Source: an uncultured Clostridia bacterium
GTDB taxonomy: Bacteria > Bacillota > Clostridia > TANB77 > CAG-508
Assembly: GCA_934167095.1 (NCBI GenBank)
Contig: CAKPKE010000025.1
Location: 1-15,452 of the forward strand
Reading direction: 5' to 3'
Length of the DNA: 15,452 nt
Part shown: one piece after another, positions 1 through 6,180 of the stretch
Numbering within the stretch: the stretch's first letter is position 1
How the letters are laid out: each line of letters begins with the position of its first letter
Notes under the pieces: model-generated
What the model was told of the DNA's origin: nothing
The model's input: the letters and a program-made list of their open reading frames with translations, nothing else
The model's database searches: none
Made by a program: the position numbers and the translations under genes

Positions 1-313
1 TTAGTAAAATTTCTTTGATTTTTTTCTTTTTATTTACTAATTAGTTTTTTCGTACGATAATTAAACATAATAAGCTTAGCCTATTACCTATATTCTTTTG
101 TATTTTTTGTGAATTTCATTTAAGATAAAACTTTTATTAGTCATGTATAAATTTATTTAGATTAAATTAAATCGAAATTTAAATAACACTATTCCCCTAT
201 AGTTTTTAAATCTTTTATATTATAGTTGCAAAACATCTAAAAATCAAGAAAAACCGTTCGTCAAATTATTACATATTTTGCAAATATAATTATAGACCAT
301 AAATTATTAAAAG
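1..313. other. AT-rich stretch with no recognisable gene
   Basis: No open frame with a credible start, ribosome binding site or family resemblance was found on either strand. An 8-bp inverted repeat (TTAGTAAA at 1-8, TTTACTAA at 33-40) followed by a T-run at 45-50 could be the end of a terminator cut by the window edge, but the loop is long and the call is weak. I looked here for an AAC-rich template repeat or reverse transcriptase coding that would match the variable gene next door and saw none. Confidence 0.6.
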
Positions 314-346
314 AAAAAATCTACTCCTTTATGAATAGATTTTTTT
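314..346 (-). terminator. Rho-independent terminator downstream of the pilin-like gene
   Basis: A 10-bp perfect stem (314-323 with 336-345) and a 12-nt loop. The arms are AAAAAATCTA and TAGATTTTTT, so each strand has an A-tract before and a T-tract after the stem. It lies about 107 nt past the stop codon of the pilin-like gene on the minus strand and is the first hairpin there with a T-tract. The stem is AT-rich, so its strength is uncertain; it would work in both directions. Confidence 0.6.
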
Positions 347-367
347 CACCTGCACATTTAAATTTAC

Positions 368-399
368 ATTTGCGTATACCCAAAAGGACATACGCAAAT
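368..399. repeat. 10-bp perfect inverted repeat without T-tract, 3' of the variable gene
   Basis: The arms ATTTGCGTAT (368-377) and ATACGCAAAT (390-399) are perfect complements around a 12-nt loop. Inside the loop, CC (380-381) and GG (386-387) can pair around AAAA, giving a tetraloop-capped structure with a small AC/AC internal loop. No T-run follows it on the minus strand, so it does not look like a terminator. It lies about 54 nt beyond the stop codon and roughly 110 nt beyond the last likely variable codon. Hairpins or cruciforms downstream of the variable region are needed for efficient target recognition in characterised diversity-generating retroelements; assigning that role here is inference. 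Confidence 0.5.
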
Positions 400-452
400 T
401 TCTTTCTTCTGTTTATATTTATTTTTCTTTTCAAAATTTTACTTCACTTTAA

Positions 453-1466
453 TTACTCTGTAACAAATGTCAATGTGACATCAGACTTAAGAGAAACTAG
501 CGGGCAAACCGCATAGTCGTTGTTATAGCCACTGTAGCCCACATAAGCACTAGTACCGTACACATATACCACACTAGCGCTGTCACCAGCCGAAGGCGAA
601 ACCAACCAGTGGTACTTGCCAGAACCAGGATTATACATTCCATGAGCTTCTGTTGATGGTATTAATGTATTATTAGCTAAATAATTTCCAATATTAGTTG
701 CATAATTATCTCCTACTATTCCAATTTTGTAACCTGTTCCAGAAAACTTGCACTCTAATTTTGATGCTGTGTTTCCATTTACGGCCTTTACTGTTGGATT
801 TGCATTTAAATATGCATTATATGATTTTACATACATCTCTAAGCTTGGGCTTCCTACTACATAATTTGTTTTATTTGCTAAGTTTGCATCTTTCCAGCCA
901 TCCCATACAGCTGGATCTGTTAGCCAAGCTACAGCATTATCATTTGATCCATCTAATGTTCCTGAATTATTACTCCAGTCTGGATTTAATTTTTTCATTA
1001 TAGCTAAATTATCTGATGATGTATGGCTACTTGTTAAGCTCTTAGTTTTTCCATCATTATCTGCTTTTAAATATATTGTTCCTGCTCCATCTCCAAAATC
1101 ATTAGCAAAATCTACATAGAATAATCTATATGTTGTACTTGTTCCATAAGAAGTCGATGGAGTTGCTGGTGTATATTGTACTTTTTTTCCTAAATATTGT
1201 CCTAAATTAGCACTTGTTATTTTTGTTCCACTTATTGTTACACTACCACTTACTTGTTCTGCTATATAGTCTGGTATTGTTCCATTTATTAGCTGACTTT
1301 CTTCATCTGTTGCATTTTTTGTTTTTTCTCTTGCCTCCTTTGCATTTGCTATTAGGCCATTTTGTCCTAACACTAGACTGATTGATACACCTGCTAATAT
1401 TAATAGTACTACTATTGTTACTACTAATGCCACTAGTGTTATTCCTGATTGTCTTGTTTTTTTCAT
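453..1466 (-). CDS. Pilin-like membrane-anchored surface protein with a putative hypervariable C-terminal domain
   Basis: A 337-residue protein. Residues 1-35 form a type IV pilin-like leader: basic MKKTRQSG, then a hydrophobic helix beginning ITLVALVVT. Prepilin peptidase would cut after Gly8. The usual Glu at mature position 5 is Ala here, so assembly into a true pilus is uncertain. Residues about 36-70 are charged and helical. The remainder is rich in Trp, Tyr, Gly and Asn and ends WLVSPSA...AVCPLVSLKSDV (residues 287-330), which resembles the C-type-lectin/formylglycine-generating-enzyme-like folds used as variable domains by diversity-generating retroelements. Residues 294-318 are encoded almost entirely by NNY codons, unlike the rest of the gene. 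The ATG is the only sensible start because the leader begins there; an AAAGGA-like site lies upstream. It has its own likely promoter and sits alone between terminators. Probable role: displayed ligand-binding or adhesion protein. The ligand is unknown. Confidence 0.75.
   Translation of the reverse strand: MKKTRQSGITLVALVVTIVVLLILAGVSISLVLGQNGLIANAKEAREKTKNATDEESQLINGTIPDYIAEQVSGSVTISGTKITSANLGQYLGKKVQYTPATPSTSYGTSTTYRLFYVDFANDFGDGAGTIYLKADNDGKTKSLTSSHTSSDNLAIMKKLNPDWSNNSGTLDGSNDNAVAWLTDPAVWDGWKDANLANKTNYVVGSPSLEMYVKSYNAYLNANPTVKAVNGNTASKLECKFSGTGYKIGIVGDNYATNIGNYLANNTLIPSTEAHGMYNPGSGKYHWLVSPSAGDSASVVYVYGTSAYVGYSGYNNDYAVCPLVSLKSDVTLTFVTE
489..620 (-). other. Putative diversity-generating retroelement variable region (VR-like)
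   Basis: The codons for residues 294-318 (513-587) comprise 21 NNY codons out of 25: GGT, GAC, AGC, TAT, TAC, ACT, AAC and GCT types. The only exceptions are four GTG/GTA codons. All 21 can be reached from AAC or AAT by changing adenines only. Nine end in C, whereas C-ending codons are rare in the rest of this gene. The constant blocks on each side are GC-richer than the surroundings (TCGCCTTCGGCT upstream; GCGGTTTGCCCGCTAG downstream). That layout matches a variable region with adenine-directed substitutions, the downstream block being the candidate initiation-of-mutagenic-homology site. Codons 284-286 (AAG TAC CAC) may also belong. The boundaries are estimates, since the template repeat is not in the window. 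Confidence 0.65.
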
Positions 1467-1498
1467 TTTGTTACATTCCTTTCTTTCGTTTTTATTTT

Positions 1499-1519
1499 TA
1501 ACATATTTGTCGTATGTTA
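1499..1519. promoter_or_regulatory. 21-bp inverted repeat just after the likely start of the pilin-like transcript
   Basis: TAACATA (1499-1505) and TATGTTA (1513-1519) form a perfect 7-bp inverted repeat with a 7-nt centre. It lies at or immediately after the predicted transcription start of the pilin-like gene, so it could be an operator or a 5'-leader hairpin. Its centre contains TGTCGTA (1508-1514), one mismatch from the Spo0A box TGTCGAA. Function is inferred only from position; such AT-rich repeats also occur by chance. Confidence 0.3.
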
Positions 1520-1526
1520 TGCATTT

Positions 1527-1535
1527 ATTATATCA
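1527..1535 (-). promoter_or_regulatory. Extended -10 promoter of the pilin-like gene
   Basis: On the minus strand the sequence reads TGATATAAT, a perfect extended -10 (TGn plus TATAAT; hexamer at 1527-1532). The hexamer 17 nt upstream (CTGGAA) is a poor -35, as is usual for extended -10 promoters. Transcription would begin near 1520, giving a leader of about 54 nt. Confidence 0.5.
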
Positions 1536-1604
1536 ATAGTTTTTTAATATTCCAGTGATTTTTATTCACGCTAACTTTGATTAAATAAAAACAATATAAA
1601 ACAT

Positions 1605-1645
1605 AAAAAAAGAGCCTAAGGTTACATTTCCTTATGCTCTTTTTC
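1605..1645 (-). terminator. Rho-independent terminator of the Spo0E-like gene
   Basis: An 11-position stem (1611-1621 with 1630-1640) with one mismatch: AGAGC and TAAGG pair with CCTTA and GCTCT around an 8-nt loop. On the minus strand it starts 12 nt after the stop codon of the small gene and is followed by seven Ts. A five-T tract also follows on the plus strand, so it may act in both directions, but no plus-strand gene needs it. Confidence 0.85.
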
Positions 1646-1652
1646 TGTATTT

Positions 1653-1826
1653 TTATTTTGTAGCTTTTCTTTGGCTTTTGTTGTTAATTAATTGCATCTC
1701 TTCTATAATGTATGCATCAATTTTCTGACTCTGTTTTAAAATTGCATCGTAGTCAGCTCCCTGAGTAATTAATGATTCAAGTTTGGCAATATTTTTTAAT
1801 TTTAAAAGTGTTTTGCTTTTCTTCAT
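1653..1826 (-). CDS. Spo0E-like aspartyl-phosphate phosphatase (small sporulation regulator)
   Basis: A 57-residue protein, MKKSKTLLKL...NNKSQRKATK. It carries the Spo0E-family signature SQKIDAYI (residues 33-40) after a first amphipathic helix, the compact two-helix layout of that family. Family members dephosphorylate the response regulator Spo0A~P and so delay sporulation; the SQxxD motif holds the catalytic Asp. Length is typical for short Spo0E paralogues (about 50-60 residues). AGGAG at 1836-1840 lies 9 nt before the ATG. It is a single-gene unit closed by a strong terminator, with a Spo0A box in front of its promoter. Substrate specificity is assumed from the family; some family members act on other regulators. 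Confidence 0.75.
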   Translation of the reverse strand: MKKSKTLLKLKNIAKLESLITQGADYDAILKQSQKIDAYIIEEMQLINNKSQRKATK

Positions 1827-1847
1827 ATATCATCACTCCTCAATAGT

Positions 1848-1856
1848 ATGATAACA
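1848..1856 (-). promoter_or_regulatory. Extended -10 promoter of the Spo0E-like gene
   Basis: The minus strand reads TGTTATCAT: TGn followed by TATCAT (1848-1853), one mismatch from TATAAT. There is no recognisable -35 at the proper distance. A weak -35 paired with an upstream activator box fits an activated promoter. Predicted start near 1841. Confidence 0.4.
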
Positions 1857-1874
1857 TATTTTTTCTAAAAAGTT

Positions 1875-1881
1875 TGTCGAA
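1875..1881 (+). promoter_or_regulatory. Putative Spo0A box upstream of the Spo0E-like gene
   Basis: TGTCGAA on the plus strand (TTCGACA on the strand of the gene) matches the Spo0A consensus TGNCGAA exactly. Its centre is near -37 relative to the predicted start, where Spo0A commonly contacts sigma-A polymerase in place of a -35 element. A 7-bp word can occur by chance (one also lies inside infB near 10428), so the case rests on position and on the identity of the gene. Confidence 0.45.
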
Positions 1882-1994
1882 ACTTGTCATTTATCTAAAA
1901 AAATTTTATTTTTTTATTAATTTTTTTATTTTTTTATCGTTTGAAAGTAAAATTATTACTTTTTACTTACTTTTTGCAAGCAAATTCTTATTTA

Positions 1995-3425
1995 TTATTT
2001 TGCCTTATAGTATTTTGAATTTCCTATGCAAACTAATACTCCTAAAGCTATAACTATAAAAGTCATTAGTCCTGAATCATCTCCAGTATTTGGCATAGGG
2101 TCTGGTGCTGTAGTATTATCAGCTGGTTTTTTCTCTTTTCTCAAAATTATTGATGGAGAATCATCAGATGTTTTTGTATTTGTTTTTCCACTTGGATCGT
2201 CATATTTTACATCAACTTTTTTGTTTGTAGGAGTTTCTAAATCAATTATTTCTTCATTGAATTTTTCCTTTAAAGTTAATGTATAAACACATGTTGCCTT
2301 AGCTCCTGCAGGTAAGCTTTGTATATTCCATACTATTTTTTTATTGGCATTATCAACTACTGGTTGACTCATTACAACTTTATCACTAGTTGTTGTTACA
2401 TCAGTTATAGCCACTTCATAATTTTCTATTATGTTATCTGGGAAATAGTCTTCTAATACTATGTTCTTGATTTCATTTGTAACTTTTTTTACAACATCTG
2501 CATAAACATTGTTTGTTATTGTTTTTGTCACATTTGCATCTGATACATAGTAGAATTTTCCATAGTTAGGATTTGCTTGTGTGCCAAATATTTCGGTTGC
2601 TAAGTCTAAGTAAGTTTTTCCTGCTGCATCTGGGCATAGTGTACCATCTGCATCTGGCATATATGAAGAATTTACACCAGTCATTACTGTTACTAAATTT
2701 ATTCCTTTATCAATTACAGCTTGTAAGCTTTTCTTTGTTTTTGTTGCAACTTCTCCTGAATATTGTTGTGTTGGTCCGCCTACTGCAACATTTGGAACTC
2801 CGTCAGTTAACAAAATTAAATATTTATTTGTATTAGTATCTGTACTAAAGTTACTTAAAGCTGTTTGAAGTCCAGCATCTATATCTGTACATGCTCCATT
2901 TGCTTCAATTGCATCTATTCCTGATGTAACTTGATCTATATTTGTAGTTGGAGCTGTAACAAGACTTGCATCTTCTAATGTTCCATATTTTGATGTATCT
3001 GTGCTTGTGGAAAATCTTACAACGCCAATTTTTGTTGATGGTTGTTCAGCAATTATTGATGATGCTAAAGCTTTTGCAGCATTAAACACAGCTTGTTTTC
3101 TAGTTATACTTTGCCCATCAACAGATAGACTATTTTTTGTCATACTATCTGAATTGTCTAGTACTAAAAATATTTCTGATGGTTTTATTGTTTCTTCTTC
3201 ACTTTTATTATTTTCTACATCTATTTGTAGTTTTACAGTTTTTGTAGAATTTTCTACTGATATTAATTTTTTTGTCACATTTCCATAGTTGTCCATTTCG
3301 ATTTTGCATATAGTATCTTTTACTTTTTCAAGTGTAACATCTTCATTTGCCGCATAAGCAACGTTTGTTACAAGTGTTAATAAAGTTACTATTGCAATTA
3401 CTACTGCTAATAAACTTTTTTTCAT
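1995..3425 (-). CDS. Secreted von Willebrand factor A domain protein with sortase sorting signal
   Basis: A 476-residue surface protein. Residues 1-25 are a classical signal peptide, likely cut after AYA. Residues about 83-320 form a VWA domain with a complete metal-ion-dependent adhesion site: D90-N-S92-D-S94, T180 and D208 (in LILLTDG). Residues about 320-430 form a Thr- and Val-rich beta region typical of adhesin stalks. A Pro-rich stretch leads to MPNTG (444-448), a hydrophobic segment (about 453-468) and the basic tail KYYKAK, so sortase anchoring to peptidoglycan is expected, with Met in place of the usual Leu of LPxTG. Probable role: adhesion or pilus-tip-like binding. No sortase gene is in the window. 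GGAGG at 3435-3439 sits 9 nt before the ATG, and it has its own promoter. Ligand unknown. Confidence 0.85.
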   Translation of the reverse strand: MKKSLLAVVIAIVTLLTLVTNVAYAANEDVTLEKVKDTICKIEMDNYGNVTKKLISVENSTKTVKLQIDVENNKSEEETIKPSEIFLVLDNSDSMTKNSLSVDGQSITRKQAVFNAAKALASSIIAEQPSTKIGVVRFSTSTDTSKYGTLEDASLVTAPTTNIDQVTSGIDAIEANGACTDIDAGLQTALSNFSTDTNTNKYLILLTDGVPNVAVGGPTQQYSGEVATKTKKSLQAVIDKGINLVTVMTGVNSSYMPDADGTLCPDAAGKTYLDLATEIFGTQANPNYGKFYYVSDANVTKTITNNVYADVVKKVTNEIKNIVLEDYFPDNIIENYEVAITDVTTTSDKVVMSQPVVDNANKKIVWNIQSLPAGAKATCVYTLTLKEKFNEEIIDLETPTNKKVDVKYDDPSGKTNTKTSDDSPSIILRKEKKPADNTTAPDPMPNTGDDSGLMTFIVIALGVLVCIGNSKYYKAK

Positions 3426-3457
3426 TTTCTTTTTCCTCCATAAAAAACATTATATTA

Positions 3458-3486
3458 ATTTTAGTATATTTCAATTATTTTTTCAA
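3458..3486 (-). promoter_or_regulatory. Sigma-A promoter of the VWA surface protein gene
   Basis: On the minus strand, -35 TTGAAA (3481-3486), a 17-nt spacer, then -10 TAAAAT (3458-3463). Transcription would start near 3451, giving a leader of about 25 nt with the ribosome binding site at 3435-3439. It separates this gene from hslO, whose stop codon is only 10 nt upstream of the -35 element. Confidence 0.65.
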
Positions 3487-3496
3487 TATAAAATAT

Positions 3497-4381
3497 CTAT
3501 TTTTTTGCTTCATTTAATATTTGTTTTAGCTCTTCTTTTGTAAATTCATATTTTGTATTACAGAAATTGCAAACAATTTCTATTTTTTCTTCTTCCTCAA
3601 TCATTTTTGTAAGTTCTTTTTCACCTAAAGCGACTAAATTTTTTGTTGTTCTTTCTCTTGAACAATTACACTCATATTTAGGGTTAACTTGAGCTAATAC
3701 TTTTAAATTTTCGTCACCAGTTACTTTTTTTGCAATATCTTCTAGTGTCATTTTTTCATCTAACATTTGGCTTATTGGCTCAATGTTTTTTATTTGATTT
3801 TCTATTTTTGCTATTTCTTCTTCAGTTGCATCTGGCATTAATGATAGTTTGTATCCACCAGCTGATTTTATTCCATTTTTATCAACTAAAACGCCTAATG
3901 CAATTACTGATGGTGTTTGCTCTGAAGTTGCAAAATAATTTGTAAAATCTTCTGCAATTTCACCACTTACTATTGGAGTCATTCCTACATAAGGAGTTCC
4001 AACGCCTAAGTCTTTTATTATGTATAACATTCCATGTTTTCCAACAGCCGAACCAACATCTAATTTTCCATTTTTTTCGTTTAAAGGAAGTTCTAGCTTT
4101 CCATTTACTACATACCCTTTTACATTTCCGTTTGATTCTCCAACCGCTGTAAGAGTTCCTAAAGGTCCATCTCCTTTTAATTGATTAGTTATAGAACCTT
4201 CTTTTTCTTTTAATTCATATCCCATTATGCTTGTTATTGTAAGAAGTCTGCCTAAAGCAGCTGATGCTGTTGGTGTTAAATCATGTACTTTTCTTGCTTT
4301 TTCAACAATTTCTTTTGATGATATACATTTTATGCTTACTTTTCCATCATAGGCTAAACAATCTATTATTCTATCTTCCAT
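3497..4381 (-). CDS. hslO: Hsp33 redox-regulated molecular chaperone
   Basis: A 294-residue protein, the usual length of Hsp33. The N-terminal substrate-binding domain covers about residues 1-180, starting EDRIIDCLAYDGKVSIKCI and with the family pattern LTPTASAALGRLL (35-47). The C-terminal redox switch has its four zinc-binding cysteines: C238 and C240 (CNC) and C271 and C274 (CNFC). In the family, oxidants release the zinc, unfold the linker and activate an ATP-independent holdase that protects cytosolic proteins from aggregation. It lies 75 nt after the RNA methyltransferase gene in the same direction and may be cotranscribed with it. GAGAGG at 4394-4399 is the likely ribosome binding site, with a somewhat long 12-nt spacer to the ATG. 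Confidence 0.95.
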   Translation of the reverse strand: MEDRIIDCLAYDGKVSIKCISSKEIVEKARKVHDLTPTASAALGRLLTITSIMGYELKEKEGSITNQLKGDGPLGTLTAVGESNGNVKGYVVNGKLELPLNEKNGKLDVGSAVGKHGMLYIIKDLGVGTPYVGMTPIVSGEIAEDFTNYFATSEQTPSVIALGVLVDKNGIKSAGGYKLSLMPDATEEEIAKIENQIKNIEPISQMLDEKMTLEDIAKKVTGDENLKVLAQVNPKYECNCSRERTTKNLVALGEKELTKMIEEEEKIEIVCNFCNTKYEFTKEELKQILNEAKK

Positions 4382-4456
4382 TTTTAATATTTTCCTCTCT
4401 TAATTTTTAAGTTTTTATTAATGTTATTGCTTTTTTATTTTTTCAACAATTTTTTG

Positions 4457-5395
4457 TTATTTTATAAATTTTGCAACAAAAAATCCTTCCATATTTTTGC
4501 TTGGTAAAATTCTAATTGCTTTATTTATTGATTTATTCAATCCTTCATTAATTCCTGGTATTGCATCTTTTATTTCTAGATCTATTTTTGTAAGTTTTAG
4601 ACCTAATTCATTTATTGCCCAGTCTAATATATACTCATTTTCTTGTTTATTTATTGTACATGTAGAATATACTAAAGTTCCTCCTGGTTTTAGTGCTTCA
4701 TACGCACTTTTTAATAATTTCTTTTGAAGCTTACTAAGCTCTTGAACTGCTTTTGTAGACCAAGTTTTATAACTTTGAACATTATACATTGAAAATCTGC
4801 CTTCTCCACTACATGGAGCATCTAGCAACACTTTGTCAAATTCTTCTTTGTGAAGAGTTCCTATTTTTTCGCCTCTTCCACAATTTACAGTTACAATTTT
4901 TGCTCCTTGAAGTTCAACATTATATTTTAGTCTTTCACATCTTAATTTATCTAATTCATTTGCTAAAACTTTTCCTTCATTTTGCATAAAGGCTGCAATT
5001 TCAGTTGTTTTTCCACCTGGTGCAGCAGTTAAATCAAGTACATTTTCTTCTGGCTTTGGGGCTAATACTATAGGTGGAACCATACTAGGTAGGCTTTGCA
5101 AATATATTTTGCCTTCTTTATAAAGTTCTAGTTTTTGTAAATCTTTTTCTGTAGCATTTTTTATAACTAATGCATCATTATACCAAAGCACCCTTTCAAA
5201 CTTTATATTTATTTCTTTGAAGTATCTCATTATTTCTTGAATATTTGCCTTTAATGTATTTACTCTTAATGTTGTATATCTTTTTTCTAAAAATCCTCTT
5301 AGTATTCCATCAACTACTCCTGGTGAAAACATTTCATATATATTTTCAATAAAATCTTGCGGTAATCTATTTTTTGTTTCTGTTATTGATGCCAT
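4457..5395 (-). CDS. RNA (cytosine-5) methyltransferase, NOL1/NOP2/Sun (RsmB/RsmF) family
   Basis: A 312-residue AdoMet-dependent methyltransferase. The AdoMet-binding motif VLDLTAAPGGKT lies at 119-130. Motif IV, LDAPCSGEGRF (191-201), holds C195, and motif VI, STCTINKQENE (244-254), holds the catalytic C246; this cysteine pair defines m5C RNA methyltransferases. The N-terminal part (about 15-70, with RVNTLK) matches the family's RNA-binding entry region. It is much shorter than E. coli RsmF (about 479 residues) and lacks the C-terminal PUA-like extension. The substrate, 16S rRNA or tRNA, therefore cannot be settled from sequence, and no gene symbol is given. GGAAAGAG about 8 nt before the ATG is a weak ribosome binding site. 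Confidence 0.88.
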   Translation of the reverse strand: MASITETKNRLPQDFIENIYEMFSPGVVDGILRGFLEKRYTTLRVNTLKANIQEIMRYFKEINIKFERVLWYNDALVIKNATEKDLQKLELYKEGKIYLQSLPSMVPPIVLAPKPEENVLDLTAAPGGKTTEIAAFMQNEGKVLANELDKLRCERLKYNVELQGAKIVTVNCGRGEKIGTLHKEEFDKVLLDAPCSGEGRFSMYNVQSYKTWSTKAVQELSKLQKKLLKSAYEALKPGGTLVYSTCTINKQENEYILDWAINELGLKLTKIDLEIKDAIPGINEGLNKSINKAIRILPSKNMEGFFVAKFIK

Positions 5396-5454
5396 TTTTA
5401 ATCTCTTTCCATAAAATTATTCATGTTATTTTATCATACATTTATGTAAAATAA

Positions 5455-5490
5455 AAGACCTTTGATACAAAAAAATGTATCTTAGGTCTT
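5455..5490 (-). terminator. Terminator of the spore coat pair
   Basis: A 15-position stem (5455-5469 with 5476-5490) interrupted by a 2-nt internal mismatch, with a 6-nt A loop (T on the minus strand). It begins 4 nt after the stop codon of the CotF-like gene, and on the minus strand is followed by a T-rich tract. It cleanly separates the coat genes from the methyltransferase gene downstream. Confidence 0.85.
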
Positions 5491-5493
5491 ATT

Positions 5494-5745
5494 TTAGCAA
5501 CAGCCATTTTGAAACTTTTGTCTTGTTTCATCTATTTTTGTTTGTTCTGCTTCATTTGTTTTATACCATCCTCTTTGGCTCATCATATTATATAATTTAT
5601 TTTGAATATCTAAGCTTTCATTTAATGCTTTTTTAAAAGCCTCATGAACTTCGGCAGTTGTCGATTCTATTGCACCATGCATATACAAATCACATACGCC
5701 TTTTTCAATTAATAACTCTTTTTCCATTAATTCTTTATCGTCCAT
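5494..5745 (-). CDS. Spore coat protein, CotF family
   Basis: An 83-residue, mostly helical protein with the Coat F domain pattern: an N-terminal helix (EKELLIEKGVCDLYMHGAIESTT), a second helix (EVHEAFKKALNESLDIQNKLYNMM) and the diagnostic MMSQRGWY (54-61) followed by a polar helix. Members are minor structural proteins of the endospore coat. The protein ends NGCC; a terminal cysteine pair could allow disulfide cross-linking, which is inference. The ATG at 5745 is fixed by an in-frame TAG 6 nt upstream; AAAGGA near 5759-5764 is the nearest binding site. It follows a second small coat-like gene by 76 nt and is closed by a terminator. Confidence 0.85.
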   Translation of the reverse strand: MDDKELMEKELLIEKGVCDLYMHGAIESTTAEVHEAFKKALNESLDIQNKLYNMMSQRGWYKTNEAEQTKIDETRQKFQNGCC

Positions 5746-5821
5746 ACTCTATACATATTCCTTTCCTTGCCTTTTACTTATACTACCATATCTATAAAAA
5801 GCATAAAATTTTAAATTCTTT

Positions 5822-5995
5822 CTATAATAAATTAAAGAAATTATTGTAGATTTCAGTGTGTTTTTTTGCTAAATTTTCTAAAAGTGTAGTAAGTGCTACA
5901 TCTTTGCATTTTCCAGCAGTATTTTGACTGCTTGTTTGCATGAATTTTTCATGGCCTAAAGCATCTTCAACATATAAAAGTTCTTTACTAGTCAT
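5822..5995 (-). CDS. Small coat-associated protein, partner of the CotF-like gene
   Basis: A 57-residue helical protein, MTSKELLYVEDALGHEKFMQ...TEIYNNFFNLL. The pattern ELLYVEDALGHE, a second helix rich in Leu and Lys, and a closing HxxIYNNFFNLL resemble the short proteins encoded beside CotF-domain genes in Clostridia, themselves related to the Coat F fold. I recognise the type but not a named gene. AGGAG (6009-6013) and AAGGTG (6003-6008) precede the ATG. The next gene in the direction of transcription is the CotF-like gene, so joint expression in the mother cell late in sporulation is likely. I could not find a convincing sigma-E or sigma-K promoter upstream. Confidence 0.7.
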   Translation of the reverse strand: MTSKELLYVEDALGHEKFMQTSSQNTAGKCKDVALTTLLENLAKKHTEIYNNFFNLL

Positions 5996-6180
5996 ATTTT
6001 TTCACCTTCTCCTTTAAAATTAATCTAGTTTGATTATTTCCTAAACTTCAATTTAATATACCTTAAGAGTGCAAAATAATCTCTTTATTTTTTTGTGGTT
6101 TTATGATATATTTGTAAAAAATGTTTTTTTTAAATTAATACTTCACGTAAAAAATGTTAAAGAAAGGGCTTTTCTTGATT

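Noticed and set aside
257..263. TTCGTCA, a match to the degenerate Spo0A box (TGNCGAA on the minus strand)
   Set aside because: No gene begins downstream of it within a useful distance, and a degenerate 7-bp word is expected by chance in this length of sequence.
331..516. Plus-strand open frame of 61 residues across the hairpins and the end of the pilin-like gene
   Set aside because: It overlaps a terminator, an inverted repeat and the antisense of the variable segment, has no ribosome binding site and shows no family likeness.
1944..1968. AT-only inverted repeats after the VWA gene stop, considered as its terminator
   Set aside because: The alternative 7-8 bp stems are nearly pure A/T and lack a T-tract on the minus strand, so a terminator cannot be supported.
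5996..6153. Search for sigma-E or sigma-K promoters for the coat pair, and a sigma-A promoter for the plus-strand gene
   Set aside because: Only partial matches (for example CATAAAAC on the minus strand, TATGAT on the plus strand) without a partner element at the right spacing.
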